Below, piece after piece: positions 54,205 to 62,907 of a stretch of 64,000 nucleotides of DNA (position 1 is its first letter; each line of letters opens with the position of its first letter). The translations under genes were made by a program, and so were the position numbers. Origin of the DNA: Clostridia bacterium (lineage in GTDB: Bacteria; Bacillota; Clostridia; Oscillospirales; Acutalibacteraceae); contig JAGALQ010000024.1 of NCBI GenBank assembly GCA_017625095.1, positions 62,001 through 126,000 on the forward strand, read 5' to 3'. The notes under the pieces are model-generated. The model made no database searches and was not told the origin of the DNA. It saw only the letters and a list, made by a program, of their open reading frames with translations.

Positions 54205-55881
54205 TTACGACACGGGAGTAATCTCATAGAATACTACACCGTTAGCGACAAGTTCATTTTCGATCACGATACATCCGTCAATAACTTCGGCTGTATATGT
54301 AACAGGCTTGAGAAGTGAACACTCCTCATATTTATTGTAAAGCTTTTCATAATAGACTTCACGGGCCTGCGGATTATTTAAAGTTACGGTTGAATCTATC
54401 TGAGGGTCATCAGGTGACCAACCAAAGCAATCGTCACCTATTCCGTAAGTCACTCTGTCTTCCTGCCATTCATCAAAGTAATTGCAGTTATCGTCGACTG
54501 TATAGACCGTCACATTTACCTTATCGGAGTTAAACTGAGGAACTGAAACATTTAATTTAAGATCAACAGATTTGCTGTAATCAACGTTATTTTTGAAGTT
54601 GTATGCCATAATACGCAGTGTGTTATTTTCACTGTCATAAGCACTGAGTGCATCGACCTCTGCGCCATATATTACACCTTTTTTATCGGGAGCTACAGCA
54701 ATACGCTTACTGCCGGCAAAAGCTGAAAGATTTTTAGCGACGTGATAGCTGACAGTAGGATAACCATCACATAAACCGCCCGACAGATATCCCCAGGCAG
54801 AGAAGTAATCGCCACCCTGATCAATAAGCTGCTTATTAAGACGTGCATCATAAGCTGCCTGATATGTAAAACCAACTGTTCGTGATAAAAGCTGATTATC
54901 ATCAGTTCCGCTGTTGATACCGGTTAATAGTCTACCTTCATCAATGCCGAAAATAAGGTCTTTTAATCCTGCGTTTTCAGCGTATTTCTGAAGTTCTGCA
55001 ATTGTTTCAGGCAAGGTGAAACCATCAGTGTATTCACCGGGGCAATAATCATAGAACGAAGCCGAAAGGAAGCAGATTCGAGTACCTTTCTTGCAGGTTT
55101 TATAGTTAGTGCCTTTTCCGCAGTGTTCAATAAATATACTCTCATCCCATAAACCTTCGGTAACAGTCATTGAATGAGCGCCGACAAAAACGTCTTCACC
55201 GATTTCTGTCTGAAGTGCGTCTACCGTATAATCATAGAGCTTGCAGTAAGCAACAGCAGAATTATCGGGGTCTTCATCTGGTGACATAAACCACTGTGCA
55301 TTTTCATATTCTGTCATAACACCAAAGCGCCATGTAAGAACCTCATCAGCGCCGAATTCATCAACAAGAGCACGAGCCATAGCAGCCATATAGTTGTAAT
55401 AAATATCATAATCATCAGGCGGATAAAGGTTTGTGCCAAAATCAGCTCCCTGAGCAGAATTCTGTGAATATTTAAGCGGTACACTACCGAGCTTAAGATG
55501 AGGTTTAGCACCTAGTGTAAGAATACCGTGACAGTTTTCAATAAGGGATGAAAAATCATAATCATCAAGCACATCAAAATTTGTAGGGTCAACAAACAAA
55601 TCACGCTGCGCATTGCCGCCTGTGCACTGCATAAGCTGAACGTACTCAACAAATTCAAAAATATTGTACTTATCGTTTAAATGCGGCTGAGTAAACAGAT
55701 TAGTGCCTTGCATATCCCAGACATTAACATTACTCAAAGTGTTTGGAACTGTTTCACCGATAACACTCGAATCGATATTAAACGAATAATCGTTCACAGA
55801 TTCACCAAGTGAAGTGATAATGGCGGGCAACGCGATAATGAGTGATAATAAATAGGTGAAAAAATATTTAATAGCTTGCAT
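54205..55881 (-). CDS. Secreted TIM-barrel protein, GH39-like
   Basis: 558 residues. A signal peptide-like start (MQAIKYFFTYLLSLIIALPA) is followed by a barrel resembling GH39 beta-xylosidases. WRFGVMTEYENAQWF near residue 190 resembles the acid/base region with Glu in place of the usual WNEPN. FGIDEGRLL near 317 gives a nucleophile candidate. A C-terminal beta domain (LRIMAYNFKNNVDYSKSVDL near 412) follows. The family assignment is by pattern only, and the activity is uncertain. AAAGGGG precedes the start. Confidence 0.58.
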   Translation of the reverse strand: MQAIKYFFTYLLSLIIALPAIITSLGESVNDYSFNIDSSVIGETVPNTLSNVNVWDMQGTNLFTQPHLNDKYNIFEFVEYVQLMQCTGGNAQRDLFVDPTNFDVLDDYDFSSLIENCHGILTLGAKPHLKLGSVPLKYSQNSAQGADFGTNLYPPDDYDIYYNYMAAMARALVDEFGADEVLTWRFGVMTEYENAQWFMSPDEDPDNSAVAYCKLYDYTVDALQTEIGEDVFVGAHSMTVTEGLWDESIFIEHCGKGTNYKTCKKGTRICFLSASFYDYCPGEYTDGFTLPETIAELQKYAENAGLKDLIFGIDEGRLLTGINSGTDDNQLLSRTVGFTYQAAYDARLNKQLIDQGGDYFSAWGYLSGGLCDGYPTVSYHVAKNLSAFAGSKRIAVAPDKKGVIYGAEVDALSAYDSENNTLRIMAYNFKNNVDYSKSVDLKLNVSVPQFNSDKVNVTVYTVDDNCNYFDEWQEDRVTYGIGDDCFGWSPDDPQIDSTVTLNNPQAREVYYEKLYNKYEECSLLKPVTYTAEVIDGCIVIENELVANGVVFYEITPVS

Positions 55882-56063
55882 AATATATCCCCTTTCTTAA
55901 ATATATTTTATCATATTATTACAAATTTGTCATCACAAAGAAGTAATGATTTAAGAATTAGTTAACAATAATGGTATTTATTAATGAAAAAATTTAAATT
56001 CTATTAACAAATATAATATTCATTATTGTATAATATTCTTTATAAAATATTGGAGGATTTAAA

Positions 56064-57215
56064 ATGAATACAAAACTTGTTAAGTCACTTGCTATTCTCT
56101 TAACTGTTCTGTCTTTATTTGCTATTGCTCCTGTCTGTGCTTTAGCCGCAGATGAAGAGCTGCCCGAAGATGTTACCGACACAACACCTGTTCTTGTTAT
56201 AAGCAGTGATAGCCTCACTGTTGCTATGGGTAAGACAATTCAGCTGACCGCTGTTGTTTCAAACGTTGATGTTCAGCCTAAAATCAATTGGAGATCATCC
56301 AATGACAGAGCTGCATCAGTTGATCAGAACGGTCTTGTCAAAGGAAAATTTGAAGGCAAAGTGACTATTATTGCTTCAACTGAAGTTGACGGTAAAGTTC
56401 TTGAGGGTGAATTCACAATCAACGTTATAAAAAGAGGCAATCTCCTTCAGCTGCTTCTTTCAAAGCACCAGGTTCTCAGTTATCAGTACAGCTATGTTGA
56501 TGACTATTACTACACAAATGATAAAGATGCCTGGCAGCATAATTTCGGTTTCGGAAAGATTTATGATTTTGTGTCACCGTATCTCCTTCTTGAATATGAC
56601 TATGTACGCGTCTTTTTTGAATATGAAGGAAAAGACTGGATGATTCAGATGTGGAAAGGTCAATACGGTATGATCTTCTACGGCGGTGAAATCGGTGTAT
56701 ACAACCGTCCGCACTCTGATAAGGGAGTGCACGAGTGGACAATGTACAATTGTCCTGATGAAGACGATTGGCTCAAGATGGAAATGACTCTTTATCATCA
56801 GGATATAAACGGCAACTATGTTGAAGAATTCACACGAGAATATGACAAGTATTGGTGGTGCACAGGTTTTAAGAACGGCCATCTCCGTCAGGAAGAGCCT
56901 GCTGACGAACTCAGACTTGAAGGTAGAATTACCTTTAAATCAAAAGAAATGTGCGACCTTTTTGTAAGCGGTCTTGATGCCTGCGGTTTCAGTGTAAGCG
57001 ATTCAAAAGATTTAATCGGGCTCGATCAATATTATGTTGAAGACGTCGATGTTTATTTTATCTGGCAGAATATCAGCAGCGCAGAAAACACTATGTTCAT
57101 CAAAGCCGGTCTCGGAACAGTAATTTCAGTATTACTTCTTCCGTATATGCCTTTCATTCTCCCCTATGCCGGTGCATTCCTTATTCTTGTGCTCCTGGCT
57201 TCAATTTTAGTATAA
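56064..57215 (+). CDS. Secreted Ig-like (BIG2) plus DUF4474 protein with C-terminal membrane helices
   Basis: 383 residues. A signal peptide (to about ALAADEE, residue 30) is followed by a BIG2-type Ig domain (about 42-125): LTVAMGKTIQLTA, INWRSSNDRAASVDQNGLVKG and GKVTIIAST. A domain with NDKDAWQHNFGFGKIYDF and VRVFFEYEGKDWMIQMWKGQYG (about 155-300) matches DUF4474, and a hydrophobic C-terminus (IKAGLGTVISVLLLPYMPFI and beyond) is probably membrane-embedded. GGAGG precedes the start; it is divergent from the GH39-like gene. A cell-surface role is inferred. Confidence 0.72.
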   Translation: MNTKLVKSLAILLTVLSLFAIAPVCALAADEELPEDVTDTTPVLVISSDSLTVAMGKTIQLTAVVSNVDVQPKINWRSSNDRAASVDQNGLVKGKFEGKVTIIASTEVDGKVLEGEFTINVIKRGNLLQLLLSKHQVLSYQYSYVDDYYYTNDKDAWQHNFGFGKIYDFVSPYLLLEYDYVRVFFEYEGKDWMIQMWKGQYGMIFYGGEIGVYNRPHSDKGVHEWTMYNCPDEDDWLKMEMTLYHQDINGNYVEEFTREYDKYWWCTGFKNGHLRQEEPADELRLEGRITFKSKEMCDLFVSGLDACGFSVSDSKDLIGLDQYYVEDVDVYFIWQNISSAENTMFIKAGLGTVISVLLLPYMPFILPYAGAFLILVLLASILV

Positions 57216-57227
57216 AAGATAAAAATT

Positions 57228-57260
57228 AAGACCTGCATGTTTTCATGCAGGTCTTTTTTT
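57228..57260. terminator. Bidirectional terminator
   Basis: A 12-bp stem (57228-57239 with 57244-57255), a 4-nt loop, a T run on the plus strand and A-rich flank on the left that gives T residues on the minus strand. It ends two convergent genes. Confidence 0.9.
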
Positions 57261-58086
57261 ATGCTACACCGTAAAAATCTAAAAGTGCAGGATTTATAAC
57301 AGTTTCTGTCTGATCAAAGCAGCTGCTGTGTCCGCCGCCGACTATCATTAATTCCTGTGCGCCTTCAATTGATTTTGTAATCTTTTTTGAATGCCAGCGT
57401 TGGATCATATCGTGTTCGCCGAAGATATTAAGAACAGGTACTTTAATTGCTGAAATATCTTCAAATGTAAGACTCGGCTGACCGACCATCATACCCTTAA
57501 TATCACGTCTTCTACCATATTCAGGATCATCATACAGCCATGCTTCAATGCAAAGGATTATGTATTGATAAGTAATCTGAATCTGATCAAAAGTGTTTGT
57601 ACCCCAGGTGTTGATATTGGACCCCATAATAGCAAGAGCTTCTACTCTTTCCTGATGAGCAAGGGTGAATACAACACCGAGATTTCCGCCGTCGCTGAAG
57701 CCGAATATTCTTGTCTTTTCAATGTTAAGATAGTCAAGCAATGCCGCGATATCGTCGCTCATTGCTTCGAAAGTCATAGCACCTTCAACCCAATCGGATT
57801 TGCCTGTTGCTCTGGGTGACATACATATAACCTTAAAATGTTTCGTCATTTCAGGAAGTATACTGCCATCAAATGAGTGCATATCGCCGCCGTTAGGAGG
57901 AAGAAGAAGCAGGGGTTCTCCGTCAGCCTGACCGTAAATACCGTATTCGATGTTTACACCGTTAAGATTTACAACCTCGTAAGCAATAGGCTGAAGTGAA
58001 GCATCCTGAGCACTGCACACAGGCATACTGCAAAGCATTAAAACAACCGCTAAAATTAATGATAATACTCTTATTCTTTTAGACAT
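57259..58086 (-). CDS. Secreted alpha/beta hydrolase
   Basis: 275 residues. The signal peptide ends near CSAQD (about residue 27). The fold core has LLLLPPNGGDMHSF (oxyanion region), nucleophile elbow GFSDGG near 147, acid Asp in FGEHDMIQ near 229 and His in GGGHSSC near 256. It resembles the small esterase/haloperoxidase-type hydrolases. Two ATGs are close: 58092 is only three bases from GGAGG; 58086 has normal spacing and is preferred. It lies 16 nt after the GH3 gene on the same strand, so they probably form an operon. Confidence 0.82.
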   Translation of the reverse strand: MSKRIRVLSLILAVVLMLCSMPVCSAQDASLQPIAYEVVNLNGVNIEYGIYGQADGEPLLLLPPNGGDMHSFDGSILPEMTKHFKVICMSPRATGKSDWVEGAMTFEAMSDDIAALLDYLNIEKTRIFGFSDGGNLGVVFTLAHQERVEALAIMGSNINTWGTNTFDQIQITYQYIILCIEAWLYDDPEYGRRRDIKGMMVGQPSLTFEDISAIKVPVLNIFGEHDMIQRWHSKKITKSIEGAQELMIVGGGHSSCFDQTETVINPALLDFYGVA

Positions 58087-58102
58087 AATCATTTACCTCC
58101 GA

Positions 58103-60466
58103 TTAAGCAAGCTTGAGGAACATCTCAAGAATACGTTTAACGCAAAGCTCTAGATCAGCTCTTGTTATACGACCTGATTTATAGCCTTCCATAAGGTCTT
58201 CAGGATAACCACAGTGCATCTTCATATCATTGCCTGCTTTAACTTCTTTTACAGGGTCATTCTTAACCCCCCAGTCAGTAACAACCATTCCGTTGTATCC
58301 CCATTCGTTACGGAGAATACCGGTAAGCAGCTCATAACTTTCTGATGTATGCTGACCGTTTATAAGGTTGTAAGAAGACATTACGGTCCAGGGAGAAGAC
58401 TCTTTAACAGCAATCTCAAATCCCTTAAGATAAATTTCCCTGAGAGCACGCTCGGAAAGTCTTGAGTCACAGCCCATTCGGTTAGCTTCCTTGTTGTTAC
58501 AAGCAAAGTGCTTCATCGAAACGGCAACTTTCTGTGACTGAACACCTCTGATATTTGCTGCAGCACATTTACCTGCAAGAACAGGATCTTCAGAATAGTA
58601 TTCAAAGTTTCTGCCGCAAAGCGGATCGCGGTGAATATTCAAAGCGGGAGCAAGCCAGATTGCAAGGTTGTTTTCTCTTATTTCAGCACCACCGCCCTGG
58701 CCTACTAAGTAGTTAAGTTCAGTATCCCATGTACAGGCAAGAAGAGTAGCACAAGGCCATGCTGTAGTCGGAATGCCTGTCTCAGTATCAAGTCTGAGGC
58801 CTGCGGGACCGTCTGCTGTCGGCATTGCAGGAACACCGAGTCGTTTCATCGGACCAAAACAACCGGTATTGGCAACTCCCGTAGGCGGCTGACCACCGAC
58901 AAAGTCCATCAGCTCTTCAAGTGTGAACTGTGCTACAAATTCATCAATCGTTATGCTTTCGCTCACTTTATCAAACATTACTACTTTTTCGGGAGCTACT
59001 GCACCTGTGGGCTGATTCTCAGCATAATAGTGGCTTTCTTCACCCAACGGAAGAGATTCGTAACTGCCGTCAGCAAGGAGTCGCTTTTCGAGCTTAAACG
59101 GCTTACACCATTTTGAAAGCTGCTCAGTAACGGTATCTGAATCAACGGTATAGATAAAGTTGAGTTTCTCACAGTCTCTTACAGATGTACCGAGATAAAA
59201 CTCATAGTCACCTTTTTCAAGAACATAAGCTGATTCGCAGATTTTTCCGAGATCATCAAAGCTTGCCATATCGCTTATTTTAAAAGTAAGAGCAAGTGTT
59301 TCAGATTCTCCCGGTGCAAGGAGCTTCGTCTTTTTGAAGGCAGCAAGTTCTTTTGCAGGTTTGCCGAGCTTTCCCTGAGGAGCTGAATAATAAACCTGAA
59401 TAACCTCTTTGCCTGCAGCATCACCGATGTTTTTAACAGTTACAGCAACAACAATATTGTCACCGTCAACACCGCAAAGCTTACCGCTGAGCTCGAAGGT
59501 TGTATAAGAGAGTCCGTAGCCGAAGGGATATCTGACCATATCTTTCTTGCCTGGAATTGTTTCAAAATAACGGTAACCGACAAAAATATCTTCTGAGTAG
59601 TCAAGATGGTCAAAGCACTCCCAGAAATCTTCCTTGCAGGGATAACAATCGTATGATTTAGCAATTGTATCAGCAAGTTTACCGGAAGGATTTACATCGC
59701 CACAGATAATATCAGCAATTGCTGCTCCGCCTTCCAGACCGCCCTGCCATGAGAACAAAACAGCATCAATCGCATCGTTCTCAGCAAAATACTCGCAATC
59801 AATTGTTGCACCTGAATTAAGCACAATAATTACCTTTTTGAAGAGCTCTGAACACTTGTCAATAATGTTCTTCTCAATGTCTGAAAGATAATAGTCGCCT
59901 GCCTGCGGTCTGCGGTCAACACCCTCTGCTGAAAAACGGTTAAGAGTGATTATTGCGGTATCAGCATGCTGAGCAGCTGACTCGATAAGCTCATCAGACA
60001 CTGCAGGTTCTTTAACGTGCATACTTGCAAAAGTGTCATATGTCATATCGTCACGCTTGGTGCAGAATTCCATTGCGTTGACAATATCCCAAGTGGCGTT
60101 AATCTGTGCCTGAGTCGGAATGTTTACGCTTTCGCGCTTTACATAATCCTTATAAAACTCAACAAGGGGCATATAAATGTCAACGTCTTTATCTGAAAAG
60201 CCTTCGTAAATATTGCAGATATACGGTGTATTTACGTCACCGCTTCCTCCGCCGCCTTTTATGTATTCAATTGTAGCTTTACCGAAAAGTGCAATACTCT
60301 CTCCTTTTTTTAAAGGAAGTGCATTGTTGTTATTTTTCAGCAAAACCATACCGTCTGCCGCAGCTTTTCTTGAAAGCTGTGTATGCTTGAGTGAAGCTGT
60401 AACACATCTGCCGTTTTCACCGAGCGGAATACAAGGCTGATATTTGAATCTTGCATATTTTTCCAT
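58103..60466 (-). CDS. GH3 beta-glucosidase-like enzyme with inverted domain order
   Basis: 787 residues, no signal peptide. The usual GH3 order is reversed: the C-terminal alpha/beta sandwich comes first (AAADGMVLLKNNNNALPL near residue 35, GGGGSGDV near 68, then FPFGYGLSYTTF-like region), followed by an FnIII-like module (IGDAAGKEVIQVYYS). The catalytic barrel is at the end (MPTADGPAGLR, APALNIHRDPLCGRNFEYYSE, MKHFACNN). The nucleophile Asp is in VVTDWG near 730. This permuted layout is known in Ruminococcus albus and Butyrivibrio beta-glucosidases. The open frame starts 15 codons earlier, but ATG 60466 starts the family-like sequence. Confidence 0.88.
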   Translation of the reverse strand: MEKYARFKYQPCIPLGENGRCVTASLKHTQLSRKAAADGMVLLKNNNNALPLKKGESIALFGKATIEYIKGGGGSGDVNTPYICNIYEGFSDKDVDIYMPLVEFYKDYVKRESVNIPTQAQINATWDIVNAMEFCTKRDDMTYDTFASMHVKEPAVSDELIESAAQHADTAIITLNRFSAEGVDRRPQAGDYYLSDIEKNIIDKCSELFKKVIIVLNSGATIDCEYFAENDAIDAVLFSWQGGLEGGAAIADIICGDVNPSGKLADTIAKSYDCYPCKEDFWECFDHLDYSEDIFVGYRYFETIPGKKDMVRYPFGYGLSYTTFELSGKLCGVDGDNIVVAVTVKNIGDAAGKEVIQVYYSAPQGKLGKPAKELAAFKKTKLLAPGESETLALTFKISDMASFDDLGKICESAYVLEKGDYEFYLGTSVRDCEKLNFIYTVDSDTVTEQLSKWCKPFKLEKRLLADGSYESLPLGEESHYYAENQPTGAVAPEKVVMFDKVSESITIDEFVAQFTLEELMDFVGGQPPTGVANTGCFGPMKRLGVPAMPTADGPAGLRLDTETGIPTTAWPCATLLACTWDTELNYLVGQGGGAEIRENNLAIWLAPALNIHRDPLCGRNFEYYSEDPVLAGKCAAANIRGVQSQKVAVSMKHFACNNKEANRMGCDSRLSERALREIYLKGFEIAVKESSPWTVMSSYNLINGQHTSESYELLTGILRNEWGYNGMVVTDWGVKNDPVKEVKAGNDMKMHCGYPEDLMEGYKSGRITRADLELCVKRILEMFLKLA

Positions 60467-60499
60467 AAAGGATACCGTCCAATCTATAATATTAGTATA

Positions 60500-60527
60500 A
60501 TTATAGCACATTAGTATATATCGTCAA
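60500..60527 (-). promoter_or_regulatory. Promoter of the GH3 gene
   Basis: TTGACG (60527-60522), 16-nt spacer, TATAAT (60505-60500) on the minus strand, right after the upstream terminator. Confidence 0.8.
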
Positions 60528-60559
60528 GCAAAAAAAGAAAAACCGCCGCAGCGGTTTTT
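60528..60559 (-). terminator. Terminator after the 26-residue ORF
   Basis: A 9-bp perfect stem (60559-60551 with 60546-60538), a 4-nt loop and seven T residues on the minus strand. It isolates the small ORF from the GH3 gene. Confidence 0.92.
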
Positions 60560-60573
60560 CAAAAAACGATTGT

Positions 60574-60654
60574 TTACTTGTTTTTAGTCTGTGTAGGCTG
60601 CTTTGTCTCGGGATTGCCCTTCTGCTGAGGCTGTTTATTCTGCTTTTCGGTCAC
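60574..60654 (-). CDS. Small Lys/Gln/Pro-rich protein (26 residues)
   Basis: A GTG-started 26-codon ORF: MTEKQNKQPQQ... ending QTKNK. A near-ideal ribosome binding site GGAGGTG sits seven bases before the start, and a strong terminator follows 15 nt after the stop. Composition is almost entirely Lys, Gln, Pro, Thr and Asn; no hydrophobic segment is present. It lies 66 nt after a GNAT acetyltransferase gene and is probably on its transcript. The lysine-rich peptide could be a substrate, antigen or RNA-binding peptide; none of this is shown. Function unknown. Confidence 0.55.
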   Translation of the reverse strand: MTEKQNKQPQQKGNPETKQPTQTKNK

Positions 60655-60720
60655 TGTTAATCACCTCCGTAATTAGCTGTAACAACAGTATGACCAAAAA
60701 GAAAGGAATAATTCAGAAAA

Positions 60721-61278
60721 TCAGGCAAGATTTTTTCCGTATGCAATATCTGTGCCTAAAATATCAAGTTCATCAAAACCGTATTTTTTATAGAAATTAT
60801 TTGCAGTCACGTTATTTGTGCCGCAAGTTAACATGACACCTTTAATTCCCTTTGATAAAAGATGGTCAAAAAGTGTGTTCAGAAGCTTTCCGCCCATTCC
60901 CATACGCTGATACTCGGGCAGAATATCAATATGAAGATGTGCGGGATAAGTATTTTTATACTTTTCGTGAAGCATATATGCCTCAGTTGCCCATTCAATT
61001 CGTGATTCACCGTATTTTACAGAACGGGTAAAATATTCCTCATCGTATTTCTTTTTAAATTTATCAAAATTCTCTGCACAGATTATGTAACCGACAGCTT
61101 TACCGTCATCATCAACAACAAAACAGTTTTCGGGTTCATTATCAATATAATATCTGCAGAATGTATTGAGAACGAAATCACAGAACTCATCATTCATATC
61201 GTCATCTGCTTCACTGTTAAGACAAGCATAGCAGACATCATCATAATCTTTTAATTCGTATTTTCTTATACTAACCAT
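60721..61278 (-). CDS. GNAT-family N-acetyltransferase
   Basis: 185 residues. An IRKYELKDYDDVCYACL start is typical for this family; the acetyl-CoA loop is QRMGMGGKLL near residue 128, preceded by LHIDILPEY (beta-4), and NNFYKKYGFDEL near 165 is the conserved C-terminal signature. The long insertion between beta-3 and beta-4 (about 70-110, KKKYDEEYF) resembles the O-GlcNAcase-type GNAT members. ATG at 61278 is chosen over the ATG nine bases upstream, which overlaps the AAGGAGATG ribosome binding site. It is followed by the 26-residue ORF. Confidence 0.85.
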   Translation of the reverse strand: MVSIRKYELKDYDDVCYACLNSEADDDMNDEFCDFVLNTFCRYYIDNEPENCFVVDDDGKAVGYIICAENFDKFKKKYDEEYFTRSVKYGESRIEWATEAYMLHEKYKNTYPAHLHIDILPEYQRMGMGGKLLNTLFDHLLSKGIKGVMLTCGTNNVTANNFYKKYGFDELDILGTDIAYGKNLA

Positions 61279-61368
61279 AAAATACATCTCCTTGCAGCAA
61301 TTATTCAGAAATTTATTTATTGTTAATAATATTATTACAAATTATACAGAAAAATCAAGACTAAATAT

Positions 61369-61396
61369 TTGAAAAAAAGAAAATATAGTGTATAAT
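61369..61396 (+). promoter_or_regulatory. Promoter of the ceramidase-like operon
   Basis: TTGAAA at 61369-61374, a 16-nt spacer, TATAAT at 61391-61396, 27 nt before the start. Confidence 0.65.
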
Positions 61397-61423
61397 GAAT
61401 TTATAAAAATCAGGAGGGATTGT

Positions 61424-62893
61424 ATGAACACGGATAAAATTGTAAGAAAGAGTCTTGAACTTATTTCACAGACCGTTATATCACTGATGCCGCGCAGCTA
61501 TTTTACATCCGATGAAAATGCTAATAAATATATGATTACGGGTGATAAAAAGTTTTCATATAACAAAGGTAACTGTTTTACCTGCGGCTTCGGTAAGGCC
61601 GTCATTACTCCGGATGATGTCAGCTCAGGCAAATACTTTATTGCAGGCTATGATTCAAACAATCCCGCAACAGGTGTACTTGACGATATGTACGCACGAG
61701 CTGTATATATTGATGACAACACCTCTCGCGGAGGCGTTATTCTCTGTGCTGTCGATGCAGTCGGAATCAGCCGCAAGGATATCAACGATATCCGAAAACT
61801 TGTACTGGAAGATAACTCTGTTTCCGGACTTAAGTCAATTAACATTTGTGCAACACATTCGCACTCCGCTATTGACACTCAGGGATTGTGGGGAGAAAAG
61901 CTCTACAAAAGCGGCAGAAAAGAAGAGTTTATGACTCATCTGAAGAAAAAAACAGCCGAAGCGATTATTCAAGCTTACAAAAACAGAAAAGACGGAAAGC
62001 TGTACTATTCATTCCTTGAAACTCAGGATCTTCAGTTTGACTGCCGTACCCCCGATACATACGACCGTAATCTTACAAGAATAAGATTTGAGCCTTTTGA
62101 CTCTTCTCCTTCTGTTTATATGATAAACTTTGCTTCACACGCGGAACTCCTCGGTGACCTTACTAAAAATGTAAGTGCTGACTTCCCTTGTTACCTTATT
62201 AAAGAAATTGAGCGTGAAAACCAAGGCTCTGAAGCTGTATTTTTTAACGGTGCAATCGGCGGTATGATCTCTGCAAAAGAGATTAAAAAAATATACCGAA
62301 ACCAAATTGACTGCGAAGCATATACAAAACAGTTCGGAAAAACAATCGGTGAGCTTGTTAACTCAATGAATGATGAAACCGAAATTGAACCGATCATAAA
62401 TATTGCAAGTGCACCTGTTAAGATTGCCGCACAGAATTTTGTTCTCATTCTTGCAAGACTTATAAAAGTTCTCAATAACGATATTTCAAGAACATCAAAA
62501 AGGGGTGTGGCAGCAATTCATACTGAAGTCGGTTATCTTGAACTCGGCAACAGCGATATCGGAATGTATCTGATTCCGGGCGAGTTATTCCCCGAGCTTT
62601 ACAACGGAGAATTTATGACAGAAGCTGAGTCAGGCACCGGAAAAGCTGCCGACTATAAAGTATTATCTAAAATGGGTGGTGCTAAACATCACTTTGTAAT
62701 CGGTCTTTGTAACGATGAGCTTGGTTATATTATTCCCGATAATGATTTTGTAATAAATGAGAGAATGCCATACATCAACAAAGGCAAGGACCGTTTTGGC
62801 AGAGATCATTATGAAGAAACCAACTCAACCGGCAGAGAAACCGCACGAACCTTACTTGAATCCTCTGATAAGCTCATATTAAAAGTTAAGTAA
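61424..62893 (+). CDS. Neutral/alkaline ceramidase-like protein, cytoplasmic form
   Basis: 489 residues, no signal peptide. It resembles the N-terminal catalytic domain of neutral/alkaline non-lysosomal ceramidases: FGKAVITPDDV near residue 48 (conserved D/G-rich start), CATHSHSAIDTQG near 144 (family THxH zinc motif) and a NFASHAELLGDLTKNVSADF segment near 230 (second zinc His and neighbouring Asp). The C-terminal Ig-like domain of ceramidases is not evident. The start follows AGGAGGGATTGT. A secreted paralogue begins 14 nt after the stop, so the two form an operon. Actual activity on ceramide is unproven. Confidence 0.68.
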   Translation: MNTDKIVRKSLELISQTVISLMPRSYFTSDENANKYMITGDKKFSYNKGNCFTCGFGKAVITPDDVSSGKYFIAGYDSNNPATGVLDDMYARAVYIDDNTSRGGVILCAVDAVGISRKDINDIRKLVLEDNSVSGLKSINICATHSHSAIDTQGLWGEKLYKSGRKEEFMTHLKKKTAEAIIQAYKNRKDGKLYYSFLETQDLQFDCRTPDTYDRNLTRIRFEPFDSSPSVYMINFASHAELLGDLTKNVSADFPCYLIKEIERENQGSEAVFFNGAIGGMISAKEIKKIYRNQIDCEAYTKQFGKTIGELVNSMNDETEIEPIINIASAPVKIAAQNFVLILARLIKVLNNDISRTSKRGVAAIHTEVGYLELGNSDIGMYLIPGELFPELYNGEFMTEAESGTGKAADYKVLSKMGGAKHHFVIGLCNDELGYIIPDNDFVINERMPYINKGKDRFGRDHYEETNSTGRETARTLLESSDKLILKVK

Positions 62894-62907
62894 AGGAGAA
62901 CAACTCA

